A stretch of 64,000 bases of DNA. Origin: an uncultured Sphingomonas sp. GTDB lineage: Bacteria > Pseudomonadota > Alphaproteobacteria > Sphingomonadales > Sphingomonadaceae. The stretch covers positions 62,001-126,000 of the forward strand of contig NZ_CAKZHV010000058.1 in NCBI RefSeq assembly GCF_936927845.1. The letters are read 5' to 3'. A program made the translations under genes and the position numbers. The notes beneath the pieces were generated by a model. The model was not told where the DNA came from. It ran no database searches and worked only from the letters and a program-made list of their open reading frames with translations. Position 1 is the first letter of the stretch, and every line of letters begins with the position of its first letter. Shown piece by piece: positions 16,829-26,077 of this stretch.

Positions 16829-18682
16829 ATGCATGCCTCGCCGCTGGTCGCGATGGTCGGCAACCCCAATGCCGGCAAGAGCGCGCTGTTCAACGCGCTG
16901 ACCGGCGCGCGGCAGAAGGTCGGCAATTACCCCGGCGTCACCGTCGAGCGCCACTCCGGCCGCTTGTCACTGGACGACGGGCGCCCGGTCGAGCTGGTCG
17001 ACCTGCCCGGCACCTACAGCCTCGATCCCGTGTCCGCCGACGAGCGCGTGACGGTTGACGTAGTGACGGGGCGCGGCGGGTTCGAGCGGCGGCCCGACGC
17101 GATGATCGTCGTGGTCGACGCCTCCAACCTCGACAACCATCTCCGCTTCGCGCTCCAGCTGATCGCCTTGAAGCTGCCGGTCGTGGTCGCGCTCAACATG
17201 GTCGATCTGGCCGAGCGTGACGGGCTGACGCTCGACCCGGACGTGCTCGCGCGCGAGCTGGGGGTGCCCGTCGTGCCGACCGTCGCGGTGCGCCGACGCG
17301 GGATCGACGTGCTCAAGGCGCAGCTCGGCGCGCTGCTCGGCCAGCGCGTGCCCGCGCGCGCTTCCGTCGATGCCGTGCCCGACGAGATCGGCGTGTTGCA
17401 ACGCCGCGCGCGCGCGATCGCCAACGCCGCGACCGTGAGCGAGACGCCGACCAGGCGCTGGAACCACGCGCTCGACGCGGTCGCGCTCCATCCGGTCGTC
17501 GGCCCGGTACTGCTCGTGGCCTTGCTGTTCGTCATGTTCCAGGCGGTGTTCACCTGGTCGGAGGCACCGATCGCGTGGATCGAGGGCGCGTTCGCCGCGG
17601 CAGACGGCGCGATCAAGGGCGTGCTGCCCGACGGCTTCCTTCGCTCGCTCTTGACCGACGGCGTGATCGCGGGCGTCGGCGCGGTGGTCGTCTTCCTGCC
17701 GCAGATCCTGATCCTGTTCGCGTTCATCCTCGTGCTCGAAGCGTCGGGCTATATGGTCCGCGCGGCCTTTCTTATGGACCGGATGATGAGCCGCGTCGGC
17801 TTGTCCGGGCGCGCTTTCATCCCGCTCCTCTCCTCGTTCGCCTGCGCGGTGCCCGGCATCATGGCGACGCGCACGATCGACGATGAAAAGGATCGGCTGA
17901 CCACGATCCTGATTGCGCCGCTGATGACCTGTTCGGCACGGCTGCCGGTCTACACGATCATCATCGGCGCATTCATTCCCAACACGCGGCTGGGCGGGTT
18001 CGTGGGGCTACAGGGGCTGGTGCTGCTGGTGCTCTACCTGCTCGGCATCCTGGGCGCGTTCATCGCTGCTTTGGTGCTGCGCCGCACGGTCACGCAGGGC
18101 GCGTCGTCGGGCTTCATGATGGAAATGCCCAAATACCAGATGCCGCGCTTCCGCGACGTCGCGATCGGGCTGTGGCAGCGCGCCTATATCTTCCTGAAAC
18201 GCGCAGGGACCACCATCGCGCTCACCACCGTGATCCTGTGGGCGCTCCTGTCGTTCCCCAAGGCACCCGAGGGACAGAGCCAGGTCAATTACTCGGTTGC
18301 GGGGCGGATCGCGAACGGGATCGAGGTTGCGGTGCGCCCGATCGGGTTCAACCGCGACATCGCGCTCGCGCTGATCCCCGCGATGGCGGCGCGCGAGGTC
18401 GCGGTGGCGGCGATCGGCACCGTCTACGCGGTTGACGATCCCGAGGATGCGCGCGGCGAGCGCACCATCGTCGACAATCTGCGCCACCGCTGGACCCTCC
18501 CCACCGCGCTCGCGTTCCTGATGTGGTTCGTGTTCGCGCCGCAGTGCATCTCGACCATCGCGGTGACGAGACGCGAGACGAATGGGTGGAAGTGGCCGCT
18601 GTTCATGATTGGCTATCTGTTCGCCGCGGCCTACATCATGGCCGGATTAACCTACTGGCTGGCGGTCGCCGTCGGCCTTTGA
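16829..18682 (+). CDS. feoB: ferrous iron transporter FeoB
   Basis: 617 residues. The N-terminal G domain shows G1 GNPNAGKSALFNALTG (residues 11-26), G2 NYPGVTVE, G3 DLPGTYSLDP and G4 NMVD. The membrane part has two Gate segments (GFLRSLLTDGVIAGVGAVVVFLPQI with FACAVPGIMATRTI, and the second with MAAREVAVAAIGTVYA) and the FAPQCISTIAV pore cysteine. It imports Fe(II) across the inner membrane. No feoC follows. The length is shorter than E. coli FeoB (773) but normal for alphaproteobacteria. Expected to be iron-repressed with feoA. Confidence 0.95.
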   Translation: MHASPLVAMVGNPNAGKSALFNALTGARQKVGNYPGVTVERHSGRLSLDDGRPVELVDLPGTYSLDPVSADERVTVDVVTGRGGFERRPDAMIVVVDASNLDNHLRFALQLIALKLPVVVALNMVDLAERDGLTLDPDVLARELGVPVVPTVAVRRRGIDVLKAQLGALLGQRVPARASVDAVPDEIGVLQRRARAIANAATVSETPTRRWNHALDAVALHPVVGPVLLVALLFVMFQAVFTWSEAPIAWIEGAFAAADGAIKGVLPDGFLRSLLTDGVIAGVGAVVVFLPQILILFAFILVLEASGYMVRAAFLMDRMMSRVGLSGRAFIPLLSSFACAVPGIMATRTIDDEKDRLTTILIAPLMTCSARLPVYTIIIGAFIPNTRLGGFVGLQGLVLLVLYLLGILGAFIAALVLRRTVTQGASSGFMMEMPKYQMPRFRDVAIGLWQRAYIFLKRAGTTIALTTVILWALLSFPKAPEGQSQVNYSVAGRIANGIEVAVRPIGFNRDIALALIPAMAAREVAVAAIGTVYAVDDPEDARGERTIVDNLRHRWTLPTALAFLMWFVFAPQCISTIAVTRRETNGWKWPLFMIGYLFAAAYIMAGLTYWLAVAVGL

Positions 18683-18692
18683 AGAGGCAGGA

Positions 18693-19244
18693 ATGGCAGG
18701 CAGCGTCAACAAGGTCATCATCGTCGGCAATCTGGGGCGCGACCCCGAATCACGCTCGTTCCAGAACGGCGGCAAGGTGGTGAACCTGCGCATCGCCACT
18801 TCCGAATCGTGGAAGGACCGCAATTCGGGCGAGAAGAAGGAACGTACCGAGTGGCACTCGGTCGCAATCTTCTCCGAAGGCCTCGCGGGCGTGGCCGAAC
18901 GCTACCTGCGCAAGGGCTCGAAGGTGTACATCGAGGGCCAGCTCCAGACGCGCAAATGGCAGGACCAGCAGGGTCAGGATCGCTACTCGACCGAGATCGT
19001 GCTCCAGGGCCCGGGCGCGGTCATGACGATGCTCGATGGTCCGGGCGGGAACGGTGGTGGCGGCGGCGGTCGCGACGATTTCGGCGGCGGTGACGACTTC
19101 GGCGGCGGCAGCCGCGGCGGGTCGCGTGGCGGCGGCGGCTTCGGTGGCGGTTCGCGCGGTGGTTCGTCCGGCGGCAGCTCGTCGGATGCCGGCAATTTCG
19201 GCGGCGGTTACGCGGACGATCTCGACGACGACGTTCCGTTCTAA
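18693..19244 (+). CDS. ssb: single-stranded DNA-binding protein
   Basis: 183 residues with a GAGGCAGGA ribosome site. Residues 1-112 are the OB-fold (NKVIIVGNLGRDPE, NLRIATSESW, EWHSVAIF, KVYIEGQLQTRKWQDQ). Residues 113-175 are an extreme Gly/Ser/Arg linker. The protein ends in DDLDDDVPF, the acidic tip that docks SSB partners. The Gly-rich stretch explains the GGC repeats at 19045-19215. It protects single strands at forks and in repair. The kinase gene starts immediately at the stop codon. Confidence 0.95.
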   Translation: MAGSVNKVIIVGNLGRDPESRSFQNGGKVVNLRIATSESWKDRNSGEKKERTEWHSVAIFSEGLAGVAERYLRKGSKVYIEGQLQTRKWQDQQGQDRYSTEIVLQGPGAVMTMLDGPGGNGGGGGGRDDFGGGDDFGGGSRGGSRGGGGFGGGSRGGSSGGSSSDAGNFGGGYADDLDDDVPF

Positions 19245-20852
19245 GTGACCGATCAGACGCAGTCCGACGGGCGCCCCGCGGCCCAACTCCCGAGCGCGCC
19301 CGAACCGCCGAGCGTGCCCGCGGCATCGGGTTGGCGCGTCGACGAGGCGCGCCGCACCGCGGCGCTGGAAGCGTACGAACTCGATCTGCTGCGCAACTCG
19401 CCGGCGCTGAAGCAGATCACCGACTTTGCCGCGCGATTGTGCGACGCGCCGGTGGCGCTGGTCAGCCTGGTCGAAGAAACGCGCCAGTCGTTCCTCTCGG
19501 CAACCGGCACCGACCTGTGCGGCACGCCGCGCGACCAGTCGTTCTGCGCCCATGCGATGTGGGGCAGCGACGTCATGGTCGTGCCCGACCTGACGCTCGA
19601 TCCGCGCTTCGCGCACAATCCGCTGCTCGTTGATCCGGGCGTGCGCTTCTACGCCGGTGCGCCGCTCGTCAGCGATGACGGCATCCCGCTCGGCGCCTTG
19701 TGCGTGCTCGACATGGCGCCGCGGCCCGGCGGGCTGACCACGCTCCAGCACGAGGGTCTCGTCGTGCTCGCCGCCAATGTGCTCGCACGGCTGCGCGACT
19801 CGCGCGACGGTGCGGCGTGGCGCGCGGCCGAGAATGATGCGCGCCGCGCCGCGCTCGACAGTGAAACGCGCTTTCGCACGCTTGCCGACACCATGCCGCA
19901 GATGGTGTGGTCGACGCTGCCCGATGGTTATCATGATTATTACAATGCACGCTGGTACGAGTTCACCGGCATGCCCGAAGGCTCGACCGATGGCGCGGAA
20001 TGGAACGGCATGTTCCACCCCGACGATCAGGAGCGCGCGTGGGACGTCTGGCGTTATTCGCTGACGACCGGCGAGCCGTATCAGATCGAGTATCGGCTGC
20101 GGCATACCAGCGGCAATTACCGCTGGGTGCTCGGCCGCGCGCTGCCGATCCGCGACGCGAACGGCCAGATCACCCGCTGGTTCGGCACCTGCACCGACAT
20201 TCACGAGCAGAAGCTCGCGCTTGAGCAGCGCGAGATCATCAGCCAGGAATTGTCGCACCGGATCAAGAACATCTTCTCGGTCATCTCCGGGCTGATCCAG
20301 TTCGCCGCGCGCAGCCATCCCGGCTTCGCCCCCGTGGCGAGCGACCTGCGCGAGCGGATCACTGCGCTCGGCCGCGCGCACGACTTCGTGCGGCCGCACA
20401 GCCCGCAGTCGCGCCCGCTCGCGGCGCAGGACAGCCTGCACGGGCTGCTCGAACAATTGTTCGCGCCCTATCAGTCGCGCGTCGGCGACCGCGCGCGGAT
20501 CACGGTGACGGGTACCGACCTGGTCGTCGACGATCGCGCCGCCACCCCGCTCGCCTTGCTGTTCCACGAACTCGCCACCAACGCGACCAAGTACGGCGCC
20601 TTGTCGCTGAGCGGCGGCACGGTGACGCTCGACGTCGGAACGCGCGACGCCGAGGTGACGATGACGTGGCGCGAACAGGGCGGCCCGGCGCTCACCGGCG
20701 CGAGCGAGCATGTCGGGTTCGGCACGCAGCTAATCGAATTGTCGGCGGTGCGTCAGCTCGGCGGGACGATCGAGCGCGACTGGCAGCCGGGTGGGCTCAC
20801 CGTCACCCTACACGCGCCGCGATCGGCGTTCAGCCGCGCTGATCGAGCCTGA
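19245..20852 (+). CDS. GAF-PAS sensor histidine kinase, HWE family
   Basis: 535 residues, soluble. A GAF domain covers about residues 50-185 (SLVEETRQSFLSA, FYAGAPLVSDDG), a PAS domain about 205-325 (MPQMVWSTLPDGYHDYYN, WFGTCTDIHEQK), then an HWE kinase core: phospho-acceptor His338 in ELSHRIKNIFSVISG, the N-box FHELATNATKYGALS, and WREQGGP. HWE kinases in alphaproteobacteria often feed single-domain response regulators or the general stress response. The GTG follows the ssb stop with no gap. The 3' end overlaps a convergent response regulator by 23 bp, a probable partner. Confidence 0.9.
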   Translation: MTDQTQSDGRPAAQLPSAPEPPSVPAASGWRVDEARRTAALEAYELDLLRNSPALKQITDFAARLCDAPVALVSLVEETRQSFLSATGTDLCGTPRDQSFCAHAMWGSDVMVVPDLTLDPRFAHNPLLVDPGVRFYAGAPLVSDDGIPLGALCVLDMAPRPGGLTTLQHEGLVVLAANVLARLRDSRDGAAWRAAENDARRAALDSETRFRTLADTMPQMVWSTLPDGYHDYYNARWYEFTGMPEGSTDGAEWNGMFHPDDQERAWDVWRYSLTTGEPYQIEYRLRHTSGNYRWVLGRALPIRDANGQITRWFGTCTDIHEQKLALEQREIISQELSHRIKNIFSVISGLIQFAARSHPGFAPVASDLRERITALGRAHDFVRPHSPQSRPLAAQDSLHGLLEQLFAPYQSRVGDRARITVTGTDLVVDDRAATPLALLFHELATNATKYGALSLSGGTVTLDVGTRDAEVTMTWREQGGPALTGASEHVGFGTQLIELSAVRQLGGTIERDWQPGGLTVTLHAPRSAFSRADRA

Positions 20853-21228
20853 CGAAATCGTCGTCGGCGGCGGCAGCCTGGCTCCCCGCCGCGGCGATCG
20901 CCGCCGCCGCCAGGATCGCCTGATCGCTGAACGGCTTGCGCACGTAGCCGAGCGCGTCGGGTACCGAGCCGATCTGCCCGGGGTTGGCGGTGACGAACAC
21001 GACCTTCACGCCGTAATCGCGTGCGATCCGCTCGGCAACGATCGGACCGGTTGGCCCGTCGCGCAGGTTCACGTCGACGAAGGCGAACGAGCATGCCGGC
21101 GCGGCGGCGAGCGCCTGCGCGCTGTCGGCCGCGATCGCACCCACTGTATAGCCTGCGTCGACCAGGATACGCTCCAGATCGAGCGCGACGAAGATCTCGT
21201 CTTCAACGATGAGCGCGGTTTTGGGCAT
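20830..21228 (-). CDS. single-domain response regulator
   Basis: 132 residues from the ATG at 21228 (a TTG at 21252 is possible). It is a bare receiver domain: acidic pocket ED (residues 9-10), phospho-acceptor Asp52 in FAFVDVNLRDG, the Thr in VFVTANPG, and the Lys in GYVRKPF. There is no output domain. It overlaps metW by 26 bp on the same strand and the HWE kinase by 23 bp on the other strand. The kinase across the overlap is the likely phospho-donor, while its transcription probably comes from the met operon. Confidence 0.88.
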   Translation of the reverse strand: MPKTALIVEDEIFVALDLERILVDAGYTVGAIAADSAQALAAAPACSFAFVDVNLRDGPTGPIVAERIARDYGVKVVFVTANPGQIGSVPDALGYVRKPFSDQAILAAAAIAAAGSQAAAADDDFVRLDQRG

Positions 21229-21868
21229 CGGTCTCGGAAAGGTTGCTATCAAATTCAGCTAACCTTGAGCAACGTTCTTGGTTCCTCGCAAGCAGAAATA
21301 CGGCGTGTTCGGCCATAAAGTTGGCCGCCGCACTGCCGATCTCCTGGTCGCCCGACAGGAACCACGCGCGCTCAACGGCGACGCCGCGCGCGCGCAGGAA
21401 AGCGCGGAAATCGTCGATCGTCAGGTGGTGGATGTTGGGGGTGTCGTACCATTCCTCCGGCAACAGCCGCGTCACCGGCATCCGCCCGCCCCACAGCAGC
21501 GAAAGCCGCACGCGCCAGTGCGCGAAATTCGGAAAACTGACGAACGCGCGCTCTCCAATGCGCAGCAGATGGTCGAGCACCAGATGCGGCGCGCGCGCGG
21601 TCTGCAGCGTCTGGCTGAGGATCGCATAGTCGAAGCTCGCGTCCGGATAGCCCGCCAGATCGACGTCGGCGTCACCCTGGATGACGCTCAACCCGCGCGC
21701 GACCGCATCGGCGACCTTGACCGCATCGATCTCCAGCCCGCGCGCGTCGACTCCAGCCTCATCGCGCAGCGCCGCCATCAGGTCACCCGTCCCGCAGCCG
21801 ACGTCGAGCACGCGGCTGCCCCGCGCCACATTGGCGGCAATGATCGCGAGGTCGGGACGCAACGTCAC
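21203..21868 (-). CDS. metW: methionine biosynthesis protein MetW
   Basis: 221 residues from a GTG that shares GTGA with the metX stop. It is a class I methyltransferase-fold protein with GSRVLDVGCGTGDLMAAL (SAM-site type glycine motif), ARGLEIDAVKV, DFAILSQTLQTARAP-type region and FPNFAHWRVRLSLLWGGRMPVT, all typical of MetW. MetW partners with MetX and is needed for its activity in several bacteria. The C-terminal 25 residues are not conserved-looking and are encoded over the start of the response regulator gene. Confidence 0.92.
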   Translation of the reverse strand: MTLRPDLAIIAANVARGSRVLDVGCGTGDLMAALRDEAGVDARGLEIDAVKVADAVARGLSVIQGDADVDLAGYPDASFDYAILSQTLQTARAPHLVLDHLLRIGERAFVSFPNFAHWRVRLSLLWGGRMPVTRLLPEEWYDTPNIHHLTIDDFRAFLRARGVAVERAWFLSGDQEIGSAAANFMAEHAVFLLARNQERCSRLAEFDSNLSETDAQNRAHR

Positions 21869-22986
21869 GCGCCCAGGAAGCCCGCGACGATGCGGTCGAG
21901 TTCGGGCGAGTCGAGCAGGAACGCGTCGTGGCCGTACGGACTCGACAATTCGACGAAGCTCGCCGGCGCACCGGCGGCGTTCAGCGCCTGCACGATCGCG
22001 CGCGACTCGGCGGTCGGGTAGAGCCAGTCGGTGTCGAAGCTGACGAGGCAGAAGCGCGTCGCCGGCGCGAACGCGTTCGCCAGCCGCCCGCCATGCTCCT
22101 CCGCCAGATCGTAATAATCCATCGCGCGCGTGATATAGAGGTAGGAATTGGCGTCGAACCGATCGGTGAAGGTCAGTCCCTGATGACGCAGGTAGCTCTC
22201 GACCTGGAAATCGGCGTCGAAGCCAAAGCTTTTCGCCTCCCGTGCCTGCAGCCGGCGACCGAACTTCTCGGTGAGGCCTGCCTCCGACAGATAGGTGATA
22301 TGCGCCGCCATGCGGGCCACCGCCAGACCCCGCGTGGGCGCCTCGCCGTCGTAGTAATCGCCCCCGCGCCAGTTGGGATCGGCCATCACCGCCTGCCGCC
22401 CGACCTCGTGAAAGGCGATGTTCTGCGCGGTGTGGCGCGCGGTCGAGGCGATCACCACTGCCGCCGCGACGCGCTGAGGGTAAGTCGCCGCCCAACTGAG
22501 CGCCTGCATTCCCCCCATCGATCCGCCGACCACCGCCGCCAGTCGCGCGATGCCGAGATGGTCGAGCAGCAGCGCTTGCGCGCGCACCATGTCGCGGATC
22601 GTGATGACGGGAAACGCCATGCCCCAGGCGCGCCCGGTCGCGGGGTTGATCGAGGCGGGGCCGGACGAGCCCATGCAACTACCCAGCACGTTGGCGCACA
22701 CGATGAAGAAGCGGTTCGTGTCGATCGGCTTGCCCGGCCCCACCATCCGCTGCCACCAGCCGGGCTTGCCCGTGCGCGGGTGCGGGCTGGCTAGGTGATG
22801 GTCGCCGGTCAGCGCGTGGCAGACGAGGATCGCATTGCCCGCTTCGCTGTCGAGCGTGCCGTAGGTCTCGTACGCGATCTCAATCGGCGACAACGACGCG
22901 CCGCCGTCGAGCCGGAGCGGTCCCGGCAGTATCGCGCGGCGCGACAGGCCGAAACGCTGGTCGTCGGATGGGGAAGCGAGCGACAT
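21865..22986 (-). CDS. metX: homoserine O-acyltransferase MetX
   Basis: 373 residues of the alpha/beta-hydrolase MetX family: oxyanion-side ALTGDHH, GSCMGSSGPAS, nucleophile Ser in VVGGSMGGMQAL (about residue 155), Asp in FDTDWLYPT and His in SSPYGHDAFLL. It activates homoserine for methionine synthesis; whether it uses acetyl- or succinyl-CoA cannot be settled from the name, as proteobacterial MetX enzymes include both. It is first in metX-metW-response regulator. No SAM riboswitch is recognisable in its leader, which instead holds a palindromic repeat. Confidence 0.93.
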   Translation of the reverse strand: MSLASPSDDQRFGLSRRAILPGPLRLDGGASLSPIEIAYETYGTLDSEAGNAILVCHALTGDHHLASPHPRTGKPGWWQRMVGPGKPIDTNRFFIVCANVLGSCMGSSGPASINPATGRAWGMAFPVITIRDMVRAQALLLDHLGIARLAAVVGGSMGGMQALSWAATYPQRVAAAVVIASTARHTAQNIAFHEVGRQAVMADPNWRGGDYYDGEAPTRGLAVARMAAHITYLSEAGLTEKFGRRLQAREAKSFGFDADFQVESYLRHQGLTFTDRFDANSYLYITRAMDYYDLAEEHGGRLANAFAPATRFCLVSFDTDWLYPTAESRAIVQALNAAGAPASFVELSSPYGHDAFLLDSPELDRIVAGFLGA

Positions 22987-23036
22987 CGAGCCGCCGCGAT
23001 AATCCGCGCCCCGTCATCCCGCAAGCAACCGCATCC

Positions 23037-23120
23037 CGTCATCCCGGGCTTGACCCGGGATCCCGCTTCTTCTCTCGCCGCCCGACAAAAGCCAGACCCC
23101 GGATCAAGCTAGGGGTGACG
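23037..23120. repeat. palindromic repeat element, copy 1
   Basis: Two 26-base arms in inverted orientation, 23037-23062 (CGTCATCCCGGGCTTGACCC...) and 23095-23120, match with few mismatches around a 32-base centre; the left arm also holds a small CCCGGG-x5-CCCGGG palindrome. An extra CCGTCATCCC lies just outside at 23011-23020. It sits between the divergent metX and hisC. The layout CGTCATCCC ... CCCGCTTCTTCTC (start-to-start 25 bases) recurs in the copy near 42.5 kb. Confidence 0.75.
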
Positions 23121-23200
23121 AGAGGACTAGTGCGTTCGCAGCGCCTCGACGTGAACGACACGCTTCCCCCCGCCCGCCCGCTTCACTAAGCCTCCGCGCC

Positions 23201-24379
23201 ATGACCGACACCGCTCGCCAGACCCACACCGGCCCTTCCGCCCCCGCCCCCAAGCAGTGGGTGATGGACATCGCGCCCTATATCCCCGGTCGCTCGACCA
23301 CCGACGACGGGCGAAAGGTCGCGAAACTCTCGTCGAACGAGAATCCGCTCGGCACCTCGCCTGCCGCGCGCGCGGCCTACACCTCCGCCGCCGACACGCT
23401 CGAGCGCTATCCCGACGCGAGCGCCGCGCCGGTGCGCGAGGCGATCGCCGCGGCGTTCGACCTCGACCCTGCCCGCATCATCTACGGCAACGGCTCGGAC
23501 GAGATCCTCCACCTCGCCGCCGGCGCGTTCGCGGGTCCGGGCGACGAGGTGATCTTCGTGCGCTACGGCTTCGCGGTGTACGAGATCGCGGCGCGACGCG
23601 TCGGCGCGACGCCGGTGATCGCGCCCGACCGCGACTACGCGACCGACGTCGACGCGGTGCTCGCCGCCGTCACCGATCGCACCCGCGTCGTCTACATCGC
23701 CAACCCCAACAACCCGACCGGCACCTTCGCGCCGAAGGACGAGATCGCGCGCCTCCACGCCGCCCTTCCGCCGCACGTGCTGCTGGTGCTCGATCAGGCC
23801 TATGCCGAATATCTCGACGCCGCCGACGACGACGGCGGGCTCGACCTCGCGCGCACCGCGTCCAACGTGCTCGTCACGCGCACCTTCTCCAAGATCCACG
23901 GTCTCGCCTCCGAACGGATCGGCTGGGGCTACGCGCACGCCGACATCATCCAGGCGCTGCACCGCATCCGCCTGCCGTTCAACGTGACGATCGGCGGGCA
24001 GCGCGCGGCGGTGGCAGCGATCGAGGACCGCGCATTCGTCGAATCAACGCGGGTACACAATGCCGAGTGGCGCGCGTGGTTCAACCAGGAGGTCGCCAGC
24101 CTCGGCAACGCGGGCCTGCGCGCGATCCCCAGCCAGGCGAACTTCGTGCTCGTCGTGTTCGAGGGCGAGCTGACCGCGGAAACCGCCTACAAGGGGCTGA
24201 TGGACGCAGGCTTCATCGTCCGCTGGTTGCCCGGACAGGGCCTCGCGCAAGGATTGCGCATCACCATCGGCACCGAAGACGAAACGCGCGGCGTCGCCGC
24301 TGCCTTGCGCGCGCTGGTCGAGCAACACGCCTCCCCTGCGCACGCTACTCCCGCCGATCAGGGTATCGAGCGCGGCTGA
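23201..24379 (+). CDS. hisC: histidinol-phosphate aminotransferase
   Basis: 392 residues, fold type I aminotransferase: LSSNENPLGTSP, YGNGSDEILHL, ANPNNPTGTF (168-175), DQAYAEYLD, and the PLP lysine Lys231 in TFSKIHGLASERIGW, then RLPFNVT. HisC transfers the amino group to imidazole-acetol phosphate; in many alphaproteobacteria it also serves aromatic amino acid synthesis. That dual role fits its position, because the stop TGA overlaps the start of the tyrosine-pathway dehydrogenase (TGATG). Confidence 0.94.
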   Translation: MTDTARQTHTGPSAPAPKQWVMDIAPYIPGRSTTDDGRKVAKLSSNENPLGTSPAARAAYTSAADTLERYPDASAAPVREAIAAAFDLDPARIIYGNGSDEILHLAAGAFAGPGDEVIFVRYGFAVYEIAARRVGATPVIAPDRDYATDVDAVLAAVTDRTRVVYIANPNNPTGTFAPKDEIARLHAALPPHVLLVLDQAYAEYLDAADDDGGLDLARTASNVLVTRTFSKIHGLASERIGWGYAHADIIQALHRIRLPFNVTIGGQRAAVAAIEDRAFVESTRVHNAEWRAWFNQEVASLGNAGLRAIPSQANFVLVVFEGELTAETAYKGLMDAGFIVRWLPGQGLAQGLRITIGTEDETRGVAAALRALVEQHASPAHATPADQGIERG

Positions 24380-25287
24380 TGCTCCCCTTCGCACGCGTGA
24401 CCGTCATCGGGCTGGGCCTGATCGGCTCTTCGATCGCGCGCGCGGTGCGGGAATATATGCCGAGCGTTCGCGTGACCGGGCATGACGCGAGCCCGGCGGT
24501 GCGCGAGTCGGTGCGTGCGCTGCGCCTCGCCGACGACGTGACCGATACCGCGGGCGCGGCGGTGACTGACGCCGATCTCGTCATCCTGTGCGTGCCGGTC
24601 GGGGCGATGGCGGCGGTCGCGGCGGAAATCGCCGACGAGCTGCCCGCTGACGCGATCGTCAGCGATGTCGGCAGTTGCAAGGCATCGGTCGCCGCCGCGC
24701 TCACCGCGCATCTGCCGCCGGCGCAGGTGATCCCCGCGCACCCGGTCGCGGGCACCGAGCAGAGCGGGCCGGACGCGGGCTTCGCGACGCTGTTCCGCGG
24801 CCGCTGGTGCATCGTAACGCCACTCGCCGACAGCGATCCGACCGGCGTCGAGCGCGTCGCCGAATTCTGGCGCCGGCTGGGCGCACAAGTCGAGCGGATG
24901 GCGCCTGGCCACCACGACCTCGTCCTCGCGGTCACCAGCCACCTGCCGCACCTTATCGCCTATACGATCGTCGGCACCGCCGACGACCTCGAACAGGTGA
25001 CGCAGAGCGAGGTGATCAAATTCTCCGCCGGAGGCTTCCGCGATTTCACGCGGATCGCCGCGTCCGATCCCGTCATGTGGCGCGACGTGTTCCTGTCGAA
25101 CAAGGACGCGGTGCTCGACATGCTACAACGCTTCTCCGAGGACCTGTCGCAATTGCAACGCGCGATCCGCTGGGGCGACGGCGACGCGCTCTATGATCGT
25201 TTCGCGCGCACCCGCGCGATCCGCCGCTCGATCGTCGACCAGGGCCAGGATGACGCCGCCGCCGATTTCGGCCGCAAACACGACTAG
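24379..25287 (+). CDS. tyrA: prephenate/arogenate dehydrogenase
   Basis: 302 residues. The Rossmann N-terminus VTVIGLGLIGSSIARAVRE is followed by VILCVPVGAM, SDVGSCKASV, the conserved IPAHPVAGTEQSGPDAG substrate block and the helical dimerisation half with TSHLPHLIAYTIVGTAD and GGFRDFTRIAASDPVMWRD. It oxidatively decarboxylates prephenate or arogenate toward tyrosine. The cofactor-binding loop shows His-Asp (GHDASPA), usually read as NAD preference. There is no chorismate mutase or ACT domain. Coupled to hisC. Confidence 0.92.
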   Translation: MLPFARVTVIGLGLIGSSIARAVREYMPSVRVTGHDASPAVRESVRALRLADDVTDTAGAAVTDADLVILCVPVGAMAAVAAEIADELPADAIVSDVGSCKASVAAALTAHLPPAQVIPAHPVAGTEQSGPDAGFATLFRGRWCIVTPLADSDPTGVERVAEFWRRLGAQVERMAPGHHDLVLAVTSHLPHLIAYTIVGTADDLEQVTQSEVIKFSAGGFRDFTRIAASDPVMWRDVFLSNKDAVLDMLQRFSEDLSQLQRAIRWGDGDALYDRFARTRAIRRSIVDQGQDDAAADFGRKHD

Positions 25288-25387
25288 GGGCTGTCCTACA
25301 CGCCATCACCGCGCCTATCGCGGCGGCGCTGTTTGACATCATGCTCCGGGCGCGCGCGATAAGTTCGACCTTAGCGACTTTCCGCGG

Positions 25388-26077
25388 TCAGTCGTTGAGC
25401 GCGTTGATCGCGGCGTGCACGCGCTCCTCGGCCTCGCGCCGCGGCAGCCCGGGCGGGATCGCCTCGCCGATCAGGACGCGGACCGGCCCCGAATGCGCGT
25501 GCCCCTTGCGCGGCCAGCGCTTCCCGCTGTCGAGCGCGATCGGCACCACCGGGTATCCGAGCGCGCGGTACAGCCCCGCGAATCCTGAACGGAGCGGCGG
25601 ACGCTCGCCGTGCGGCATCCGGGTGCCTTCGGGGAACACGATCACCGACCGCCCCGCGGCCTTGAACACCGCCGCATCGGCCATCAACTGCCGCAGCGCC
25701 TTCGCGGACGCCTCACGGTCGACCGGCAGCGCTCCGTAGATGCGCGCCGCCCAGCCCCACAGCGGTATCTGCGCCAGCTCGCGCTTGATGACCACCGCGG
25801 GCCCCCCCAATCGATAGGGCAGTTCGAGCGTCTCGAACATCGCCTCGTGCTTGGCGGCGTAGAGCACCGGCCCCGACGGGATCGGCGCGCCTTCGATCCG
25901 GGTGCGCACCCCCATGATCCACCGCGCGATCAGCGTGTGATACCGTGCCCAACCGTGCGAGTAGGCGATCATCACGCGCTGCCCGAACAACGCCACGAAC
26001 GGGATCACCAGCACCACGATCAGCGACCCGACCGCGAAGAACAAGCGGAACACCCAGGTCCGCACCACGTCACCCAC
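25388..26077 (-). CDS. plsC: 1-acyl-sn-glycerol-3-phosphate acyltransferase
   Basis: 229 residues, GTG start overlapping the upstream gene by 8 bp. An N-terminal membrane helix (RLFFAVGSLIVVLVIPFVALF) precedes the acyltransferase core. Motif I is KHEAMFE, an HX4E variant of the usual HX4D; motif II-III are GALPVDREAS and VFPEGTRMPHG. The product should make phosphatidic acid from lysophosphatidic acid at the inner membrane. It is the last gene of ftsE-ftsX-ydcF-plsC. Confidence 0.9.
   Translation of the reverse strand: MGDVVRTWVFRLFFAVGSLIVVLVIPFVALFGQRVMIAYSHGWARYHTLIARWIMGVRTRIEGAPIPSGPVLYAAKHEAMFETLELPYRLGGPAVVIKRELAQIPLWGWAARIYGALPVDREASAKALRQLMADAAVFKAAGRSVIVFPEGTRMPHGERPPLRSGFAGLYRALGYPVVPIALDSGKRWPRKGHAHSGPVRVLIGEAIPPGLPRREAEERVHAAINALND

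Noticed and set aside
19045..19215. GGC-rich tandem-like repeat
   Set aside because: It encodes the Gly/Ser linker of SSB and has no regular unit, so it is neither a CRISPR nor a satellite.
18750..20711. 653-residue minus-strand frame
   Set aside because: Antisense to ssb and the HWE kinase. Its poly-Ala/Thr stretch is the complement of the Gly-rich SSB tail.
22987..23036. possible SAM riboswitch before metX
   Set aside because: No conserved SAM-I, SAM-II or SAM/SAH core could be recognised; the leader is short and partly repeat.
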